A DNA stretch of 64,000 nt from Steroidobacter gossypii. GTDB lineage: Bacteria; Pseudomonadota; Gammaproteobacteria; Steroidobacterales; Steroidobacteraceae. Below are positions 38,870 to 48,808 of this stretch, one piece after another (positions within the stretch are counted from its first letter, which is position 1; each line of letters opens with the position of its first letter). The DNA lies in contig NZ_JAEVLS010000001.1 in NCBI RefSeq assembly GCF_016801985.1, forward strand, positions 372,001 through 436,000, given 5' to 3'. The position numbers and the translations under genes were made by a program. A model generated the notes under the pieces. The model was given only the letters and a program-made list of their open reading frames with translations, was not told the origin of the DNA and did no database searches.

Positions 38870-39172
38870 TTACTTCTCGATCACGGCCATGACGTCTTCT
38901 TCACGCATGACCAGCAGCTCTTCACCGTCGACCTTCACTTCGGTGCCGCTGTACTTGCCGAAAAGAATGTTGTCGCCGACCTTCACGTCCAGCGCGCGCA
39001 CTTCGCCGTTCTCGAGGATCTTGCCCTTGCCCACGGCAACGACCTTGCCCTTGATCGGCTTTTCGGTGGCCGAGTCCGGGATCACGATGCCACCGGGGGA
39101 GGTGCGCTCCTCTTCCAGGCGCTTGATGATCACGCGATCGTGCAGGGGGCGAATCTTCAGTTTGTCAGCCAT
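38870..39172 (-). CDS. groS: Co-chaperonin GroES (Hsp10)
   Basis: The 100-residue protein starts [20 protein letters not shown] and carries the mobile loop ([20 protein letters not shown]) and GVGKGK-type turn. It caps the GroEL ring. It is the first gene of the operon and lies 97 bases downstream of a CIRCE operator and sigma-70-like promoter. Confidence 0.98.
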   Translation of the reverse strand: MADKLKIRPLHDRVIIKRLEEERTSPGGIVIPDSATEKPIKGKVVAVGKGKILENGEVRALDVKVGDNILFGKYSGTEVKVDGEELLVMREEDVMAVIEK

Positions 39173-39268
39173 AGCTCAAACCTCGGCAAAGCTAGTTTGC
39201 GAATGGATTGATGTGGAAAAGAGACAGTTGTTCGAATCGTGGCGTCGGGTGAGCACCACGGCAAAGCG

Positions 39269-39295
39269 TTAGCACTCACCCCATGCGGGTGCTAA
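39269..39295 (-). promoter_or_regulatory. CIRCE operator (HrcA-binding site) of groESL
   Basis: TTAGCACTC-N9-GGGTGCTAA differs from the CIRCE consensus TTAGCACTC-N9-GAGTGCTAA at one base. It overlaps the start region downstream of the -10 box, so bound HrcA would block transcription and heat would relieve it. hrcA itself is not in the window. Confidence 0.92.
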
Positions 39296-39322
39296 TAATA
39301 GGCACGGAAGGGGATATTTCAA
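39295..39322 (-). promoter_or_regulatory. Sigma-70-like groESL promoter
   Basis: On the minus strand TTGAAA (-35, bases 39317-39322) and TATTAT (-10, bases 39295-39300) are separated by 16 bases. Each hexamer matches consensus at five of six positions. It directly abuts the CIRCE element. No good sigma-32 promoter was seen, so control is probably mainly by HrcA. Confidence 0.8.
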
Positions 39323-39425
39323 GTCGAATTTGGCCTCTTGTTGACCCCCTGTCGAAGCTGCGTATGCGGTGACACAGAGGCCGGGCGGGGCTATGCTGCG
39401 GACCGCGTCGAGCGAGGCTAAGTGT

Positions 39426-39749
39426 ATGACTGAGCAAGTGATTGTCGCCCTGTCCACCTGCCCGGACGAAGCCGTTGCGCGACGCATCGCCGAGGCCCTG
39501 GTGAGCGAGCGGCTGGCCACCTGCGTGAATCGGGTGTCTGGCGTCGCTTCGACTTACTTCTGGGACGGCCGTCTCCAGGACGACGCGGAGATTCTGTTAA
39601 TCATAAAGACCACGGCGGCGCGCCTGGCCGAGCTGGAAGCGAGGCTCACGGCCCTGCACCCTTATGAGTTGCCGGAGCTGGTGGTCCTGCCCGCGGCGGG
39701 CGGGAACGAACGCTATCTGCAATGGGTCCGAACCGGCGTATCCCGGTGA
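39426..39749 (+). CDS. cutA: CutA1-family protein (divalent-cation tolerance)
   Basis: The 107-residue protein matches CutA: ALSTCPDEAVARRIAEALVSERLATCVN, YFWDGRLQDDAEILLIIKTT and LHPYELPELVVLPAAGGNERYLQWV. CutA forms a very stable PII-like trimer; a role in copper tolerance was proposed in E. coli and remains uncertain. dsbD follows immediately, the same cutA-dsbD order as in E. coli, so the pair is probably co-transcribed. ATG 39426 selected over an upstream in-frame start at 39369. Confidence 0.92.
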   Translation: MTEQVIVALSTCPDEAVARRIAEALVSERLATCVNRVSGVASTYFWDGRLQDDAEILLIIKTTAARLAELEARLTALHPYELPELVVLPAAGGNERYLQWVRTGVSR

Positions 39750-39852
39750 AATCCGCCCATTGAAGTCGGCAATGCGCGAGTTTCGATGCAATGTACCGGG
39801 GCCCGGCCCGGTCCAATCGACGGATCAGGCCAGCGATCAGGGCCAGCGACAC

Positions 39853-42141
39853 TTGAGCACGAATTTGAATAGCAACACGCGCCAGTTGAGCATCATGGTG
39901 TGGGCCGCGGCCCTGGCATGGCTTGCCTCGTTGTCGGCGGCGCAAGCCAAAGAGGACTTCCTGCCGCCCGAGCAGGCCTATCGCTACACCGTCGAAGCCG
40001 ACGGGGATCGCGTGGTGGTGAACTGGAAGGTCGCCCCCGGCTACTACCTCTACAAAAAGAAAATGGGTGTGGCCTCGACCATGGCCACCGTGCAGACCGC
40101 CGAGCCCGACTGGCCCAAGGGCCAGGAGCACACCGACGAGTATTTCGGCACGCAGGAAATCTATCGCGGCAGCTTCGCTGTGCCGGTCGCGTTCACGCTC
40201 CACAGTGGCGAGCGCCCGAAGAAGCTCGCGCTGGAATTGAAGTTGCAGGGCTGCGCCGATGCCGGCCTTTGCTATCCGCCGCTGCGCTGGAAGACCGAGG
40301 TCGATCTGCCCGCCGCGGGCGCGGGCGGCGGATTGAGCTCGTTGTTCAAATCGAAAGGCGGCGGGTTCGGCGCGCCGAAACGGAACGATGATTTCCTGCC
40401 GCCCGACGAAGCGTTCCGCTTCGGACCGGGCATGGAGCAGCCCGACAAAGTGGCGCTCACCTGGATCATCGCCGAAGACTACTACCTCTATAAGGATCGC
40501 ATTCAAGTCACCACCGACACGCCGGGCGTGACGCTGGGTCGCCTGCAGTTGCCTGAGGGCAAGCCCAAGCACGACGAGTATTTCGGTGACACCGAGGTCT
40601 ACTACGAGGTGCTCGAAGCGTCGCTGCCCATCGCGCGACCGGCGGGCGCCGGCACGCTGGATTTGAATGTCACTTATCAAGGCTGCGCCGAGGGCGGCCT
40701 TTGTTACAACCCGATCACCAAGCAGGTTTCACTCGAGTTGCCGCCGACCGATCGGGCGACGACGTTGCCGGCGGATGCGCAGCCGACCGGCACGAGCGCT
40801 GGCGGTTTGGCGTCGTCTTCGAAGCCGCCGGTGGCCGAACAGGATCGGCTCGCATCGCTGATACGTGACGGCAATCTGTTCGCCGTGCTGGCGACGTTTT
40901 TCGGTCTGGGCATTCTGCTGTCACTGACGCCGTGCGTGCTGCCGATGATTCCCATCCTTTCCGGCATCATCGTCGGCCAGGGCGGCACCGTGACTCCGGC
41001 GCGCGGCTTCTCGCTCGCTTTCACCTATGTGCAAGGCATGGCGCTCACTTACGCCGCCGCCGGCGCTGCCTTTGTGCTGGCGTTCCAACAGGCGCCGCAG
41101 GCGTTTTTCCAGCAGCCGTGGATCATCGGCTTGATGACGTTGCTGTTCGTGGTGCTCGCACTGGCAATGTTTGGTGCGTTTACCTTGCAGTTGCCGAGCG
41201 CGCTGCAGACTCGACTCACGAATGTGAGCAATCAACAGAAGTCAGGCACGTTCGTCGGCACCTTCATCATGGGTGCGCTGTCGGCGCTCGTGGTTACTGC
41301 CTGCGTCGCGCCGGCCATCATCGCCGCTTTGTCCGTCATCAGTCAGACCGGGCAGATCGCGCGCGGTGCTGGCGCGTTGTACGCCACGGGTTTGGGCATG
41401 GGCGTTCCGCTGTTGATCGTCGGCGCTTCGGCCGGCTCGCTGCTGCCGAAGGTCGGACCGTGGATGGACACGGTGAAATCTCTGTTCGGCGTGCTGTTCC
41501 TCGGCGTAGCGATTTATCTCGTATCGCCGCTGCTGCCTGGCGCGGCAGTGATGTTGCTGTGGTCGCTGCTCGCAGTGCTGTCCGGCTTCTGGATCTTCTC
41601 GCTCAAAGCGCGTGACGGCAGTCCCGTCGCAGCCCCGCTGCGCGCGGCCGGATTGGTCGCGCTGGTCTACGGCATCTTGCTGCTGATCGGCACGGCGTCG
41701 GGAAGCAAAGATCCATTGCAGCCGCTGGATCGCCTCGCCTCAGGCGGCGGTGGCGCGAGCACGCAAGAACATGCGCTCGCGTTCCAGCGAATCAAAACGG
41801 TCGCCGATCTCGAAAATGCCGTGGCCGCAGCGACCGCCGCGGGCAAACCGGTGATGCTCGACTTCTATGCGGACTGGTGCGTGTCGTGCAAAGAAATGGA
41901 GAAGTTCACCTTCCCCGATCCTGGCGTGCAGGCCGTACTGGCGAACGTCGTTCTGTTGCAGGCCGATGTCACTGCGAACGACGAGCACGACCGCGAGCTC
42001 ATGACGCGCTTTGGCATCTACGGGCCGCCGACCATCGCCTTCTACGGCGCTGACGGCGTCGAGCGCACCGACTTCCGGTTGGTAGGATTTATGGGAGCGG
42101 AGCCGTTCCGCGAACATGCGCGGGCTGCATTCGGCAGCTGA
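39853..42141 (+). CDS. dsbD: Thiol:disulphide interchange protein DsbD with duplicated N-terminal domain
   Basis: About 762 residues against about 565 for E. coli DsbD. A signal peptide ending in SLSAAQA is followed by two copies of the DsbD alpha domain, beginning EDFLPPEQAYRY and DDFLPPDEAFRF and each ending in a GCA..GLCY block. Then comes an eight-helix core with the paired cysteines (LTPCVLPMIP and TACVAPAII) and a C-terminal thioredoxin domain with WCVSC. It passes electrons from cytoplasmic thioredoxin to periplasmic partners. The start is uncertain: TTG 39853 gives a plausible signal peptide; ATG 39772 and 39895 are alternatives. Confidence 0.93.
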   Translation: MSTNLNSNTRQLSIMVWAAALAWLASLSAAQAKEDFLPPEQAYRYTVEADGDRVVVNWKVAPGYYLYKKKMGVASTMATVQTAEPDWPKGQEHTDEYFGTQEIYRGSFAVPVAFTLHSGERPKKLALELKLQGCADAGLCYPPLRWKTEVDLPAAGAGGGLSSLFKSKGGGFGAPKRNDDFLPPDEAFRFGPGMEQPDKVALTWIIAEDYYLYKDRIQVTTDTPGVTLGRLQLPEGKPKHDEYFGDTEVYYEVLEASLPIARPAGAGTLDLNVTYQGCAEGGLCYNPITKQVSLELPPTDRATTLPADAQPTGTSAGGLASSSKPPVAEQDRLASLIRDGNLFAVLATFFGLGILLSLTPCVLPMIPILSGIIVGQGGTVTPARGFSLAFTYVQGMALTYAAAGAAFVLAFQQAPQAFFQQPWIIGLMTLLFVVLALAMFGAFTLQLPSALQTRLTNVSNQQKSGTFVGTFIMGALSALVVTACVAPAIIAALSVISQTGQIARGAGALYATGLGMGVPLLIVGASAGSLLPKVGPWMDTVKSLFGVLFLGVAIYLVSPLLPGAAVMLLWSLLAVLSGFWIFSLKARDGSPVAAPLRAAGLVALVYGILLLIGTASGSKDPLQPLDRLASGGGGASTQEHALAFQRIKTVADLENAVAAATAAGKPVMLDFYADWCVSCKEMEKFTFPDPGVQAVLANVVLLQADVTANDEHDRELMTRFGIYGPPTIAFYGADGVERTDFRLVGFMGAEPFREHARAAFGS

Positions 42142-42219
42142 AGCTGCCGATAGCGCCGGTGCTTGCATCGATCCCCGCCACGCGGCAATCATCGGCCGCG
42201 CTTAGTTGAGACAGTGAAT

Positions 42220-42891
42220 ATGAAACCCATCGGTTATATCGCCGTGGCCGTCATCGCGGCGGCGGCCGGCTTCGGCATTTATCAATTCGGCATCGCTCCG
42301 CGCGTAGCAGTCGAGCCACCGCAGGCGGCGAGCCAGACCGCGCCCGCCGAACCCTCTGCGGCTGCAGATGAGTCCGGCGACACCGCGCTCCCAGAAACAC
42401 TGCCCGATTTCACCCTCGCCAATCTCGAAGGCCAGCCGCAGTCGATCCGCAGCTGGCAAGGCAAATCGATGATCGTGAATTTCTGGGCCACCTGGTGTGC
42501 GCCCTGCCGCCGCGAGATTCCGCTGCTGAAGAAGATTCAGGCGGACCACGGCGATGAGGGTTTTCAGGTAGTGGGCGTCGCAGTCGACTTCCGGGAAGAT
42601 GTATTGAAGTACGCGAAGGAGATCGGCATCGATTATCCCCTGCTGATCGGCGAGCAGGACGGGATGGAAGCGGTGACCAAGTTCGGCCGTGGCTCGCTGG
42701 GTTTTCCGTTCACGGTATTCACGGACAACCAGCAGCGCCTGGTGCTTTTTCACCTCGGCGAGATCCATCCACCCCAGGCGGAGGTGATGCTGGCGGCGGT
42801 TCGGAAGGTCAACAGCGGCGAGCTGACTCCGATTCAGGCCCGCACCGTTGCAGCCAAGCAACTCGCGGAACTGCCACGAGCGCAAGAGTAA
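42220..42891 (+). CDS. TlpA/ResA-like periplasmic thioredoxin
   Basis: The 223-residue protein has an N-terminal membrane anchor (YIAVAVIAAAAGFGIYQFG), a short Ala/Pro linker, and an AhpC/TSA-type thioredoxin domain with WATWCAPCRREIPLL. It probably reduces periplasmic disulphides, receiving electrons from the DsbD encoded just upstream, and may serve cytochrome c maturation. A VNM start (GTG 42214) is possible; ATG 42220 is chosen. Confidence 0.88.
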   Translation: MKPIGYIAVAVIAAAAGFGIYQFGIAPRVAVEPPQAASQTAPAEPSAAADESGDTALPETLPDFTLANLEGQPQSIRSWQGKSMIVNFWATWCAPCRREIPLLKKIQADHGDEGFQVVGVAVDFREDVLKYAKEIGIDYPLLIGEQDGMEAVTKFGRGSLGFPFTVFTDNQQRLVLFHLGEIHPPQAEVMLAAVRKVNSGELTPIQARTVAAKQLAELPRAQE

Positions 42892-43139
42892 AGCTGGCCG
42901 ACACCGCAAGATCGGCTATCATGCCGCCCCTGTTTTCCTGGGCGGGGCGGCGCTGGCAACATTCGCAGCCGATAAGCCGGGATCCGTTCAGTCGCTGCGC
43001 TGTTGCAGTTTGCCCACGAAGCGGCTGGCATTGAGCTGCGACTTGCAGCGACTGCGCCGCAAATCATCGCCAAATTGCACCCAATCTGGGTAAACTCGCC
43101 GCCATCTTCGGTTAACTGAATCGACGGCTGCCCGCCCCC
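42892..43139. other. Intergenic region upstream of aroQ
   Basis: In 248 bases I see no ORF with family features, no T-tailed hairpin and no convincing promoter hexamer pair. It presumably carries the promoter of the aroQ-accB-accC operon. Confidence 0.4.
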
Positions 43140-43589
43140 ATGGCGCATTTGTTACTGCTCAACGGTCCCAACCTGAACCTGCTCGGCACGCGCGAGCCGG
43201 GGACCTATGGGTCCGTCACACTGGAGCAAATCGTCTCCCGCGCCAGCCAGCTGGCCGCGGAGGCCGGGCATCACCTGTCCACGTTCCAGAGCAACGCCGA
43301 GGCTGAGCTGATCAGCCGCATCCACGAGGCGCCCGCTTCGCACGTGGCCTGCATCATCTTCAACCCGGCGGCGTTCACGCACACCAGCGTAGCGCTGCGC
43401 GATGCGTTGTTGGGGGTGAAGATTCCTTTCATCGAAGTGCATCTGAGCAACGTGCATGCGCGGGAGCCATTCCGCCATCACTCCTACTTCTCCGATATCG
43501 CCATCGGCACGATTACGGGATTGGGCGCTTTCGGGTACGAGCTGGCGCTGCGCGCGGCGGCGAACTACCTGAGCCTTCCCCGCCAGTAG
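43140..43589 (+). CDS. aroQ: Type II 3-dehydroquinate dehydratase
   Basis: The 149-residue protein reads [21 protein letters not shown], with the catalytic Tyr in the flexible loop, [34 protein letters not shown] and [24 protein letters not shown] (catalytic His). It dehydrates 3-dehydroquinate in the shikimate pathway as a dodecamer. Directly upstream of accB, a conserved arrangement. Confidence 0.97.
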   Translation: MAHLLLLNGPNLNLLGTREPGTYGSVTLEQIVSRASQLAAEAGHHLSTFQSNAEAELISRIHEAPASHVACIIFNPAAFTHTSVALRDALLGVKIPFIEVHLSNVHAREPFRHHSYFSDIAIGTITGLGAFGYELALRAAANYLSLPRQ

Positions 43590-43648
43590 CAAGGCATTTT
43601 CCGCACTCTTTCCGCGCTTTTTCGCAGGAAAAGAACAAGAGGATCCGT

Positions 43649-44104
43649 ATGGACATTCGCAAGGTCAAAAAACTCATCGAACTGCTCGAAGAATCCGGCA
43701 TCGCCGAGATCGAGATCAGTGAAGGCGAGGAGTCGGTGCGCATCAGTCGCTATCCGCAGGGGCAAGCGGCGCCCGTGGTCCACTACGCCGCTCCGCCGGC
43801 TGCAGCTCCGATGGCAGCGGCTCCTGTCGCCGCTGCTCCTGCAGCCGCAGCGCCGGTCGCGAGCAAGGCCGATCACACCGTGACGGCGCCGATGGTGGGC
43901 ACGTTCTATTCCGCCGCCTCGCCGGGCGCGAAGCCGTTCGTCGACATCGGTAGCGAAGTCAACGTCGGCGACACTCTGTGCATCATCGAAGCCATGAAGA
44001 TGATGAACCAGATCGAGTCCGACAAGGCCGGCCGCGTCACCGCGGTGCTGGTGAAGAACGGCGACCCGGTGGAATTCGGCCAGCCGCTGTTCATCATAGA
44101 ATGA
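43649..44104 (+). CDS. accB: Acetyl-CoA carboxylase biotin carboxyl carrier protein
   Basis: The 151-residue protein begins [23 protein letters not shown], has an Ala/Pro-rich flexible linker at about residues 40-72, and a C-terminal biotinyl domain with the biotinylated Lys in EAMKMMNQI. It carries carboxylated biotin between AccC and AccAD in fatty acid synthesis. accC follows. Confidence 0.97.
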   Translation: MDIRKVKKLIELLEESGIAEIEISEGEESVRISRYPQGQAAPVVHYAAPPAAAPMAAAPVAAAPAAAAPVASKADHTVTAPMVGTFYSAASPGAKPFVDIGSEVNVGDTLCIIEAMKMMNQIESDKAGRVTAVLVKNGDPVEFGQPLFIIE

Positions 44105-44218
44105 TGAACAATCGAAGCAGCATCATTGAATGATGAAGCGCCGAGCGAAACTCACCACCGAATAACTTCGTCGCGTGCTGGCGATTTGTAGCGCCGGCGC
44201 CCACGGTAACAACCAAAC

Positions 44219-45562
44219 ATGCTGGAAAAAGTAGTCATCGCCAATCGCGGCGAGATCGCGCTGAGGATTTTGCGCGCCTGCCGGGAACTGGGCATCAAAA
44301 CCGTCGCCGTGCATTCCACCGCCGACTTCAATCAGAAGCACGTGCTGCTCGCGGACGAGTCGGTGTGCATCGGCCCGCCGTCGTCCAAGGAAAGCTATCT
44401 CAACATGCCGGCCATTATCAGCGCCGCGGAAGTGACCGATTCGGTCGCCATCCATCCGGGCTATGGCTTCCTGTCCGAGAACGCGGACTTCGCCGAGCGC
44501 GTCGAGAAGAGCGGCTTCATTTTCGTCGGCCCCAAGCCCGAAACCATTCGCATGATGGGCGACAAGGTCTCGGCCATTCGCGTGATGAAGGCCGCCGGCG
44601 TGCCGTGCGTGCCCGGCTCCGGTGGCCCGCTCGGCAACGATCCGGATGAAAATTTCCGAATCGCCAACGAGCTCGGTTATCCGGTCATCATCAAAGCCTC
44701 GGGCGGCGGCGGTGGCCGCGGCATGCGCGTCGTGCACAGCGACGCGACCTTGATCAACGCGATCAATGTGACGCAGGCCGAAGCGTTGGCCGCGTTCGGC
44801 AACGCCGAGGTCTACATGGAGAAGTTCCTCGAGAAGCCGCGGCACATCGAAATCCAGGTGCTCGCCGACAACTACGGCAACGTGGTGCATCTGGGCGAGC
44901 GCGACTGCTCGCTGCAACGTCGTCACCAGAAGGTGATCGAAGAAGCGCCGGCGCCCGGCATCACGCCGAAACAGCGCAAGGCCATCGGCGATCGTTGCGT
45001 GGCCGCCTGTCGTGAGGTCGGTTATCGCGGCGCCGGCACGCTGGAGTTCCTGTATCAGGACGGCGAGTTCTATTTCATCGAAATGAACACGCGCGTGCAG
45101 GTGGAGCATCCGGTGACCGAAATGATCACCGGCATCGACATCGTGAAGGCGCAGTTGCGCGTCGCCTCGGGCGAGCGCTTGCCGTGGACTCAGAACGACA
45201 TCACCGTTCGCGGCCACGCCATCGAGTGCCGCATCAATGCCGAAGATCCGAAGGGCTTCATTCCATCGCCCGGTCCAGTGAAGCTGTTCCATGCGCCGGG
45301 CGGTCCGGGCATCCGCGTCGACAGCCATTTGTACAGTGGCTATACGGTGCCGCCCTACTACGATTCGATGATCGGCAAAGTGATCGCGTACGGTGAAGAT
45401 CGCGATACCGCGATCGCCCGCATGAAGAACGCGCTGTCGGAAATGGTCATCGAAGGCATCAAGACCAACATTCCGCTGCACCAGGAAATCTTCAATCACG
45501 CGGCGTTCAAGGCCGGCGGACTGGATATCCACTACCTCGAACGTCGCCTCGGCATCAAATAA
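44219..45562 (+). CDS. accC: Acetyl-CoA carboxylase biotin carboxylase subunit
   Basis: The 447-residue ATP-grasp enzyme starts [25 protein letters not shown], with [14 protein letters not shown], the biotin carboxylase signature [19 protein letters not shown] and [18 protein letters not shown]. It carboxylates biotin on AccB using ATP and bicarbonate. Normal length; operon with accB and prmA. Confidence 0.98.
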   Translation: MLEKVVIANRGEIALRILRACRELGIKTVAVHSTADFNQKHVLLADESVCIGPPSSKESYLNMPAIISAAEVTDSVAIHPGYGFLSENADFAERVEKSGFIFVGPKPETIRMMGDKVSAIRVMKAAGVPCVPGSGGPLGNDPDENFRIANELGYPVIIKASGGGGGRGMRVVHSDATLINAINVTQAEALAAFGNAEVYMEKFLEKPRHIEIQVLADNYGNVVHLGERDCSLQRRHQKVIEEAPAPGITPKQRKAIGDRCVAACREVGYRGAGTLEFLYQDGEFYFIEMNTRVQVEHPVTEMITGIDIVKAQLRVASGERLPWTQNDITVRGHAIECRINAEDPKGFIPSPGPVKLFHAPGGPGIRVDSHLYSGYTVPPYYDSMIGKVIAYGEDRDTAIARMKNALSEMVIEGIKTNIPLHQEIFNHAAFKAGGLDIHYLERRLGIK

Positions 45563-45568
45563 TCGGCC

Positions 45569-46489
45569 ATGCCCTTTCTGCAGCTCGTCCTACCCATCGG
45601 CGCAGCCGACCCTGCGCCGTATGAGGATGCGCTGCTCGCGGCCGGCGCTTCCTCCATCACCCTCGAGGACGAGGGTGATGTTCCGGTGCTCGAACCGCTC
45701 CCCGGCACGACGCCGCTGTGGCCGCGCGTGCGGCTGAAGGCGTTGTTCGATGGCGACGCCGTACCTGAAGACATTCTGCAATTCCTGAACGGCGAGCTGA
45801 ACGACACGCTCGTCGAGCCCTTGAGCCGGGCCAGTTTCGAAACGCTCGCGGACCGCGCCTGGGAGCGCGAGTGGCTGAAGGATTTCAAACCCATGCGCTT
45901 CGGCAAGCGGCTGTGGATCTGCCCCGGTGGGCAGCAGCCCGATGCTGAACAGCTCGCCGCCAGCGACGCGGCCGTGTTGATCGAGCTGGATCCTGGCCTC
46001 GCCTTCGGCACCGGCACGCATCCGACGACGGCGCTGTGCCTGGAATGGCTGGACCAGGCAGCGGTAACGGGCAAGCGTGTTATCGACTACGGCTGCGGCT
46101 CGGGCATTCTGGCCATCGCGGCCGCAAGACTCGGCGCCGGCGAAGTGGTCGGCATCGACATCGATCCTCAAGCGCTGCTGGCGACCCACGACAATGCTGA
46201 ACGAAACGGCGTCGCGCAGCTGATCAGCGCGCACCTGGCCGACGATTCTCAGGACGCGCCCGCGGATGTTCTGCTGGCCAATATCCTGGCCGGGCCGCTG
46301 GAAAGCCTGGCGCCGGCCTTCGCCGGCCTGGTCCGCGCCGGTGGCCAGCTGGTGCTGTCGGGAATTCTGGCGAATCAGGCGGAAGCTGTGGCAAGCCGAT
46401 ATGCGCCGTGGTTTGATATCGGCCCGGTCGTCGTCCGTGACGATTGGGCGCGCCTCGACGGCGTGCGCCGCCCGACTCCACCGCGCTAG
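45569..46489 (+). CDS. prmA: Ribosomal protein L11 methyltransferase
   Basis: The 306-residue protein has an N-terminal substrate-recognition domain and a methyltransferase domain with DPGLAFGTGTHPTTALCLEWL, VIDYGCGSGILAIAAARLGA and VLLANILAGPLESLAPAF, diagnostic of PrmA. It trimethylates several amino groups of L11. Starts 6 bases after accC. Confidence 0.97.
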   Translation: MPFLQLVLPIGAADPAPYEDALLAAGASSITLEDEGDVPVLEPLPGTTPLWPRVRLKALFDGDAVPEDILQFLNGELNDTLVEPLSRASFETLADRAWEREWLKDFKPMRFGKRLWICPGGQQPDAEQLAASDAAVLIELDPGLAFGTGTHPTTALCLEWLDQAAVTGKRVIDYGCGSGILAIAAARLGAGEVVGIDIDPQALLATHDNAERNGVAQLISAHLADDSQDAPADVLLANILAGPLESLAPAFAGLVRAGGQLVLSGILANQAEAVASRYAPWFDIGPVVVRDDWARLDGVRRPTPPR

Positions 46490-46519
46490 TTTCGAAGATC
46501 CGAGCTTGATGATCCGAGC

Positions 46520-47737
46520 ATGCTGACTCAGTGTCCCAGCTGCCAGACGACGTTTCGTGTCACGAGCGAGATCCTGCGGGTCGCGCACGGTCAGGTGCGT
46601 TGCGGCCGCTGTCAGACGCAGTTCGACGCGCTCGAGCGGCTGATCGAGGAAACCGACGACGGCGCAATCGAAAGCGGCCGCTACATGCGCCCGCCGCGCG
46701 CCATTCCGCAGCCGCCGCCATCGCCGGGCCAGATCGACGTCGACGAACCCGTCGAGCACGAAGACATCACGCTCGAAGGCCGCCACATCGAGATCAGCGG
46801 CGTCTATGAAGCCATCGACGAGACCGGCCAGGGCCAGCCGCAAATTCGCGAGGAGGTGATCGAAGACTGGGTGGAAATCGGCGATACCGACGACACTCTC
46901 GACACCGACGTCGAACGCAGGCTCGAGAGCGAGCGGGTCGACAGCGAGCCCGAAGCCATCGACATGCGCGAGGATTATCCTTCCGAAGTCGATGAGATCG
47001 CGGAAGAAGACGCGGCCATGCAGGCCGCGGCCGAGCAAATGGAAGCTCAACGCGCCGCTCTACAATCCGGCCGCTGGGCGCAATCTCAGCCACAGCAGGC
47101 TCGATCAAATTTCGTACGCGCTCCGACCGGCACGCGCACGCGTCGCAATCCGCGCGCGGTCACTGCCGATGAAACGCCTGCTGTCGAGTTCGATTTCCCG
47201 ACGCAGCAACGCGCCGAGCACACCTCGTCGCTCTGGAAGATTCTTGCCGCGCCACTGATCCTGCTGTTGCTCGTGCAAGTCGTACATCACTATCGCTCGG
47301 TGCTGGCCCGACATCCGCAACTTGGCGCACCCTTGCAGAGCGTCTACGGTGCGCTCGGTCTGACATTGCGCCCCGACTGGAATCTGCATGCGTATGAAGT
47401 GCGTCAGTGGGGCGTGGTCGCCGATCCGTCGCAACCGGGAACGTTGAAGGTGCGCGCGAGTGTCAAGAATCTCGCCGACTTTCCGCAGCCCTACCCGCTG
47501 ATCAAGCTGGTGCTCGAGGATCGCTGGGGCGATCAAGTTCGGGCGCGCGAGTTCGACCCTTCGGAATATCTGGATCCCACCGCGGCGCCCGATCGCATGC
47601 TGGCGCCCGCACAGCAAACCAACGCGAGCATCGCTATCGTCGATCCCGGCCCGGATGCGGAAGGTTTCCGCTTCGATGTGTGTTTGCGGGGCGCGCGCGG
47701 CCCTGTCTGCGCTGCGGATGTCCCGGGCAAGCTGTGA
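46520..47737 (+). CDS. Zinc-ribbon, DUF3426 family membrane protein
   Basis: The 405-residue protein has an N-terminal MJ0042-type zinc finger (LTQCPSCQTTFRVT and VRCGRCQTQFDA), a long acidic disordered linker, one membrane helix (WKILAAPLILLLLVQVVHHY) near residue 245, and a C-terminal DUF3426 domain on the periplasmic side (LHAYEVRQWGVVADPSQPGTLKVRASVKN). Genes of this family usually sit between prmA and dusB, as here. Function unknown. Its stop overlaps the dusB start (TGATG). Confidence 0.88.
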   Translation: MLTQCPSCQTTFRVTSEILRVAHGQVRCGRCQTQFDALERLIEETDDGAIESGRYMRPPRAIPQPPPSPGQIDVDEPVEHEDITLEGRHIEISGVYEAIDETGQGQPQIREEVIEDWVEIGDTDDTLDTDVERRLESERVDSEPEAIDMREDYPSEVDEIAEEDAAMQAAAEQMEAQRAALQSGRWAQSQPQQARSNFVRAPTGTRTRRNPRAVTADETPAVEFDFPTQQRAEHTSSLWKILAAPLILLLLVQVVHHYRSVLARHPQLGAPLQSVYGALGLTLRPDWNLHAYEVRQWGVVADPSQPGTLKVRASVKNLADFPQPYPLIKLVLEDRWGDQVRAREFDPSEYLDPTAAPDRMLAPAQQTNASIAIVDPGPDAEGFRFDVCLRGARGPVCAADVPGKL

Positions 47738-48735
47738 TGCAGATCGGCCGTTACAAACTGGTCAACAATCTGGCGCTCGCGCCCATGGCGGGCGTCACCG
47801 ATCTGCCGTTCCGACTGTTGTGTCGACGCATGGGCGCCGGCATAGCCGCTGGAGAAATGCTCACTTGCGATGTGCGTTTATGGCACACCGAAAAGTCGCG
47901 TCGGCGCATGGATCACAGTGGCGAGCCCGAACCGCGCGTGGTGCAGATCGCTGGCGGCGATCCGGAAATGATGGCCGAGGCCGCGCAACGTAACGTCGAC
48001 GCCGGCGCGCAGATCATCGACATCAACATGGGCTGTCCGGCGAAAAAAGTTTGCAATAAGGCCGCCGGCTCCGCATTGATGCGCGACGAGCCGCTGGTGC
48101 GCTCGATTCTCGAAGCGGTTGTCAAGGCCGTGAACGTGCCGGTGACGTTGAAAATGCGCACCGGCTGGAATCCTGAAAATCGCAACGGTCTCGCCATCGC
48201 GCGCATGGCCGAAGCCATCGGCGTGCAAGCACTGGCGATTCACGGCCGCACGCGCGCCTGCATGTATCAGGGAAGCGCCGAGTACGAAACCATCCGCACC
48301 ATCAAGCAAAGCGTGTCGATTCCGATTTTTGCCAATGGCGACATCGACTCAGCCGCGAAAGCGAAGCACGTGCTTGAACAGACGGGCGTAGATGGCTTGA
48401 TGATCGGGCGCAGCGCACAAGGTCGCCCGTGGATTTTCAGTGAAATTCAGGCCGCCCTGAATGGCAATGAATCTTTCGTCACGCCTTCCATCGAGGAAGT
48501 CCGTGATATCATGCTCGCTCATTTGCGCGATCTACATGCTTTCTACGGGGAGGAGGCGGGAGTCAGAGTCGCGCGTAAGCACATCGATTGGTATGCGAAG
48601 AGTCGCGCCTCCGCGCCGGCTTTGCGACAAGCCGTGATGCAGGCGACCGACGCGACGACACAACTCGATCGCGTACAGGCGTATTTCAATGCGCTCGCAG
48701 AAGCGCCGGAACAGAGTCTGTCAAGCGCGGCTTGA
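47737..48735 (+). CDS. dusB: tRNA-dihydrouridine synthase B
   Basis: The 332-residue FMN-dependent TIM barrel reads NNLALAPMAGVTDLPFRLLCRRMGAG, with DINMGCPAKKVCNKAAGSALM (active-site Cys), ALAIHGRTRACMYQGSAEY and IFANGDIDSA. It reduces uridine in the tRNA D-loop. The start ATG overlaps the previous stop by one base. fis follows, the classic dusB-fis operon. Confidence 0.96.
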   Translation: MQIGRYKLVNNLALAPMAGVTDLPFRLLCRRMGAGIAAGEMLTCDVRLWHTEKSRRRMDHSGEPEPRVVQIAGGDPEMMAEAAQRNVDAGAQIIDINMGCPAKKVCNKAAGSALMRDEPLVRSILEAVVKAVNVPVTLKMRTGWNPENRNGLAIARMAEAIGVQALAIHGRTRACMYQGSAEYETIRTIKQSVSIPIFANGDIDSAAKAKHVLEQTGVDGLMIGRSAQGRPWIFSEIQAALNGNESFVTPSIEEVRDIMLAHLRDLHAFYGEEAGVRVARKHIDWYAKSRASAPALRQAVMQATDATTQLDRVQAYFNALAEAPEQSLSSAA

Positions 48736-48808
48736 ACGAGTCGCGCGCCAATGAAGGGCACGCGACGTGGAAGATTTTTTGATTGCAGAGACTTTTGGCG
48801 GAGAGGCC

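Noticed and set aside
44123..45532. 469-codon minus-strand ORF opposite accC
   Set aside because: Antisense shadow; accC is certain.
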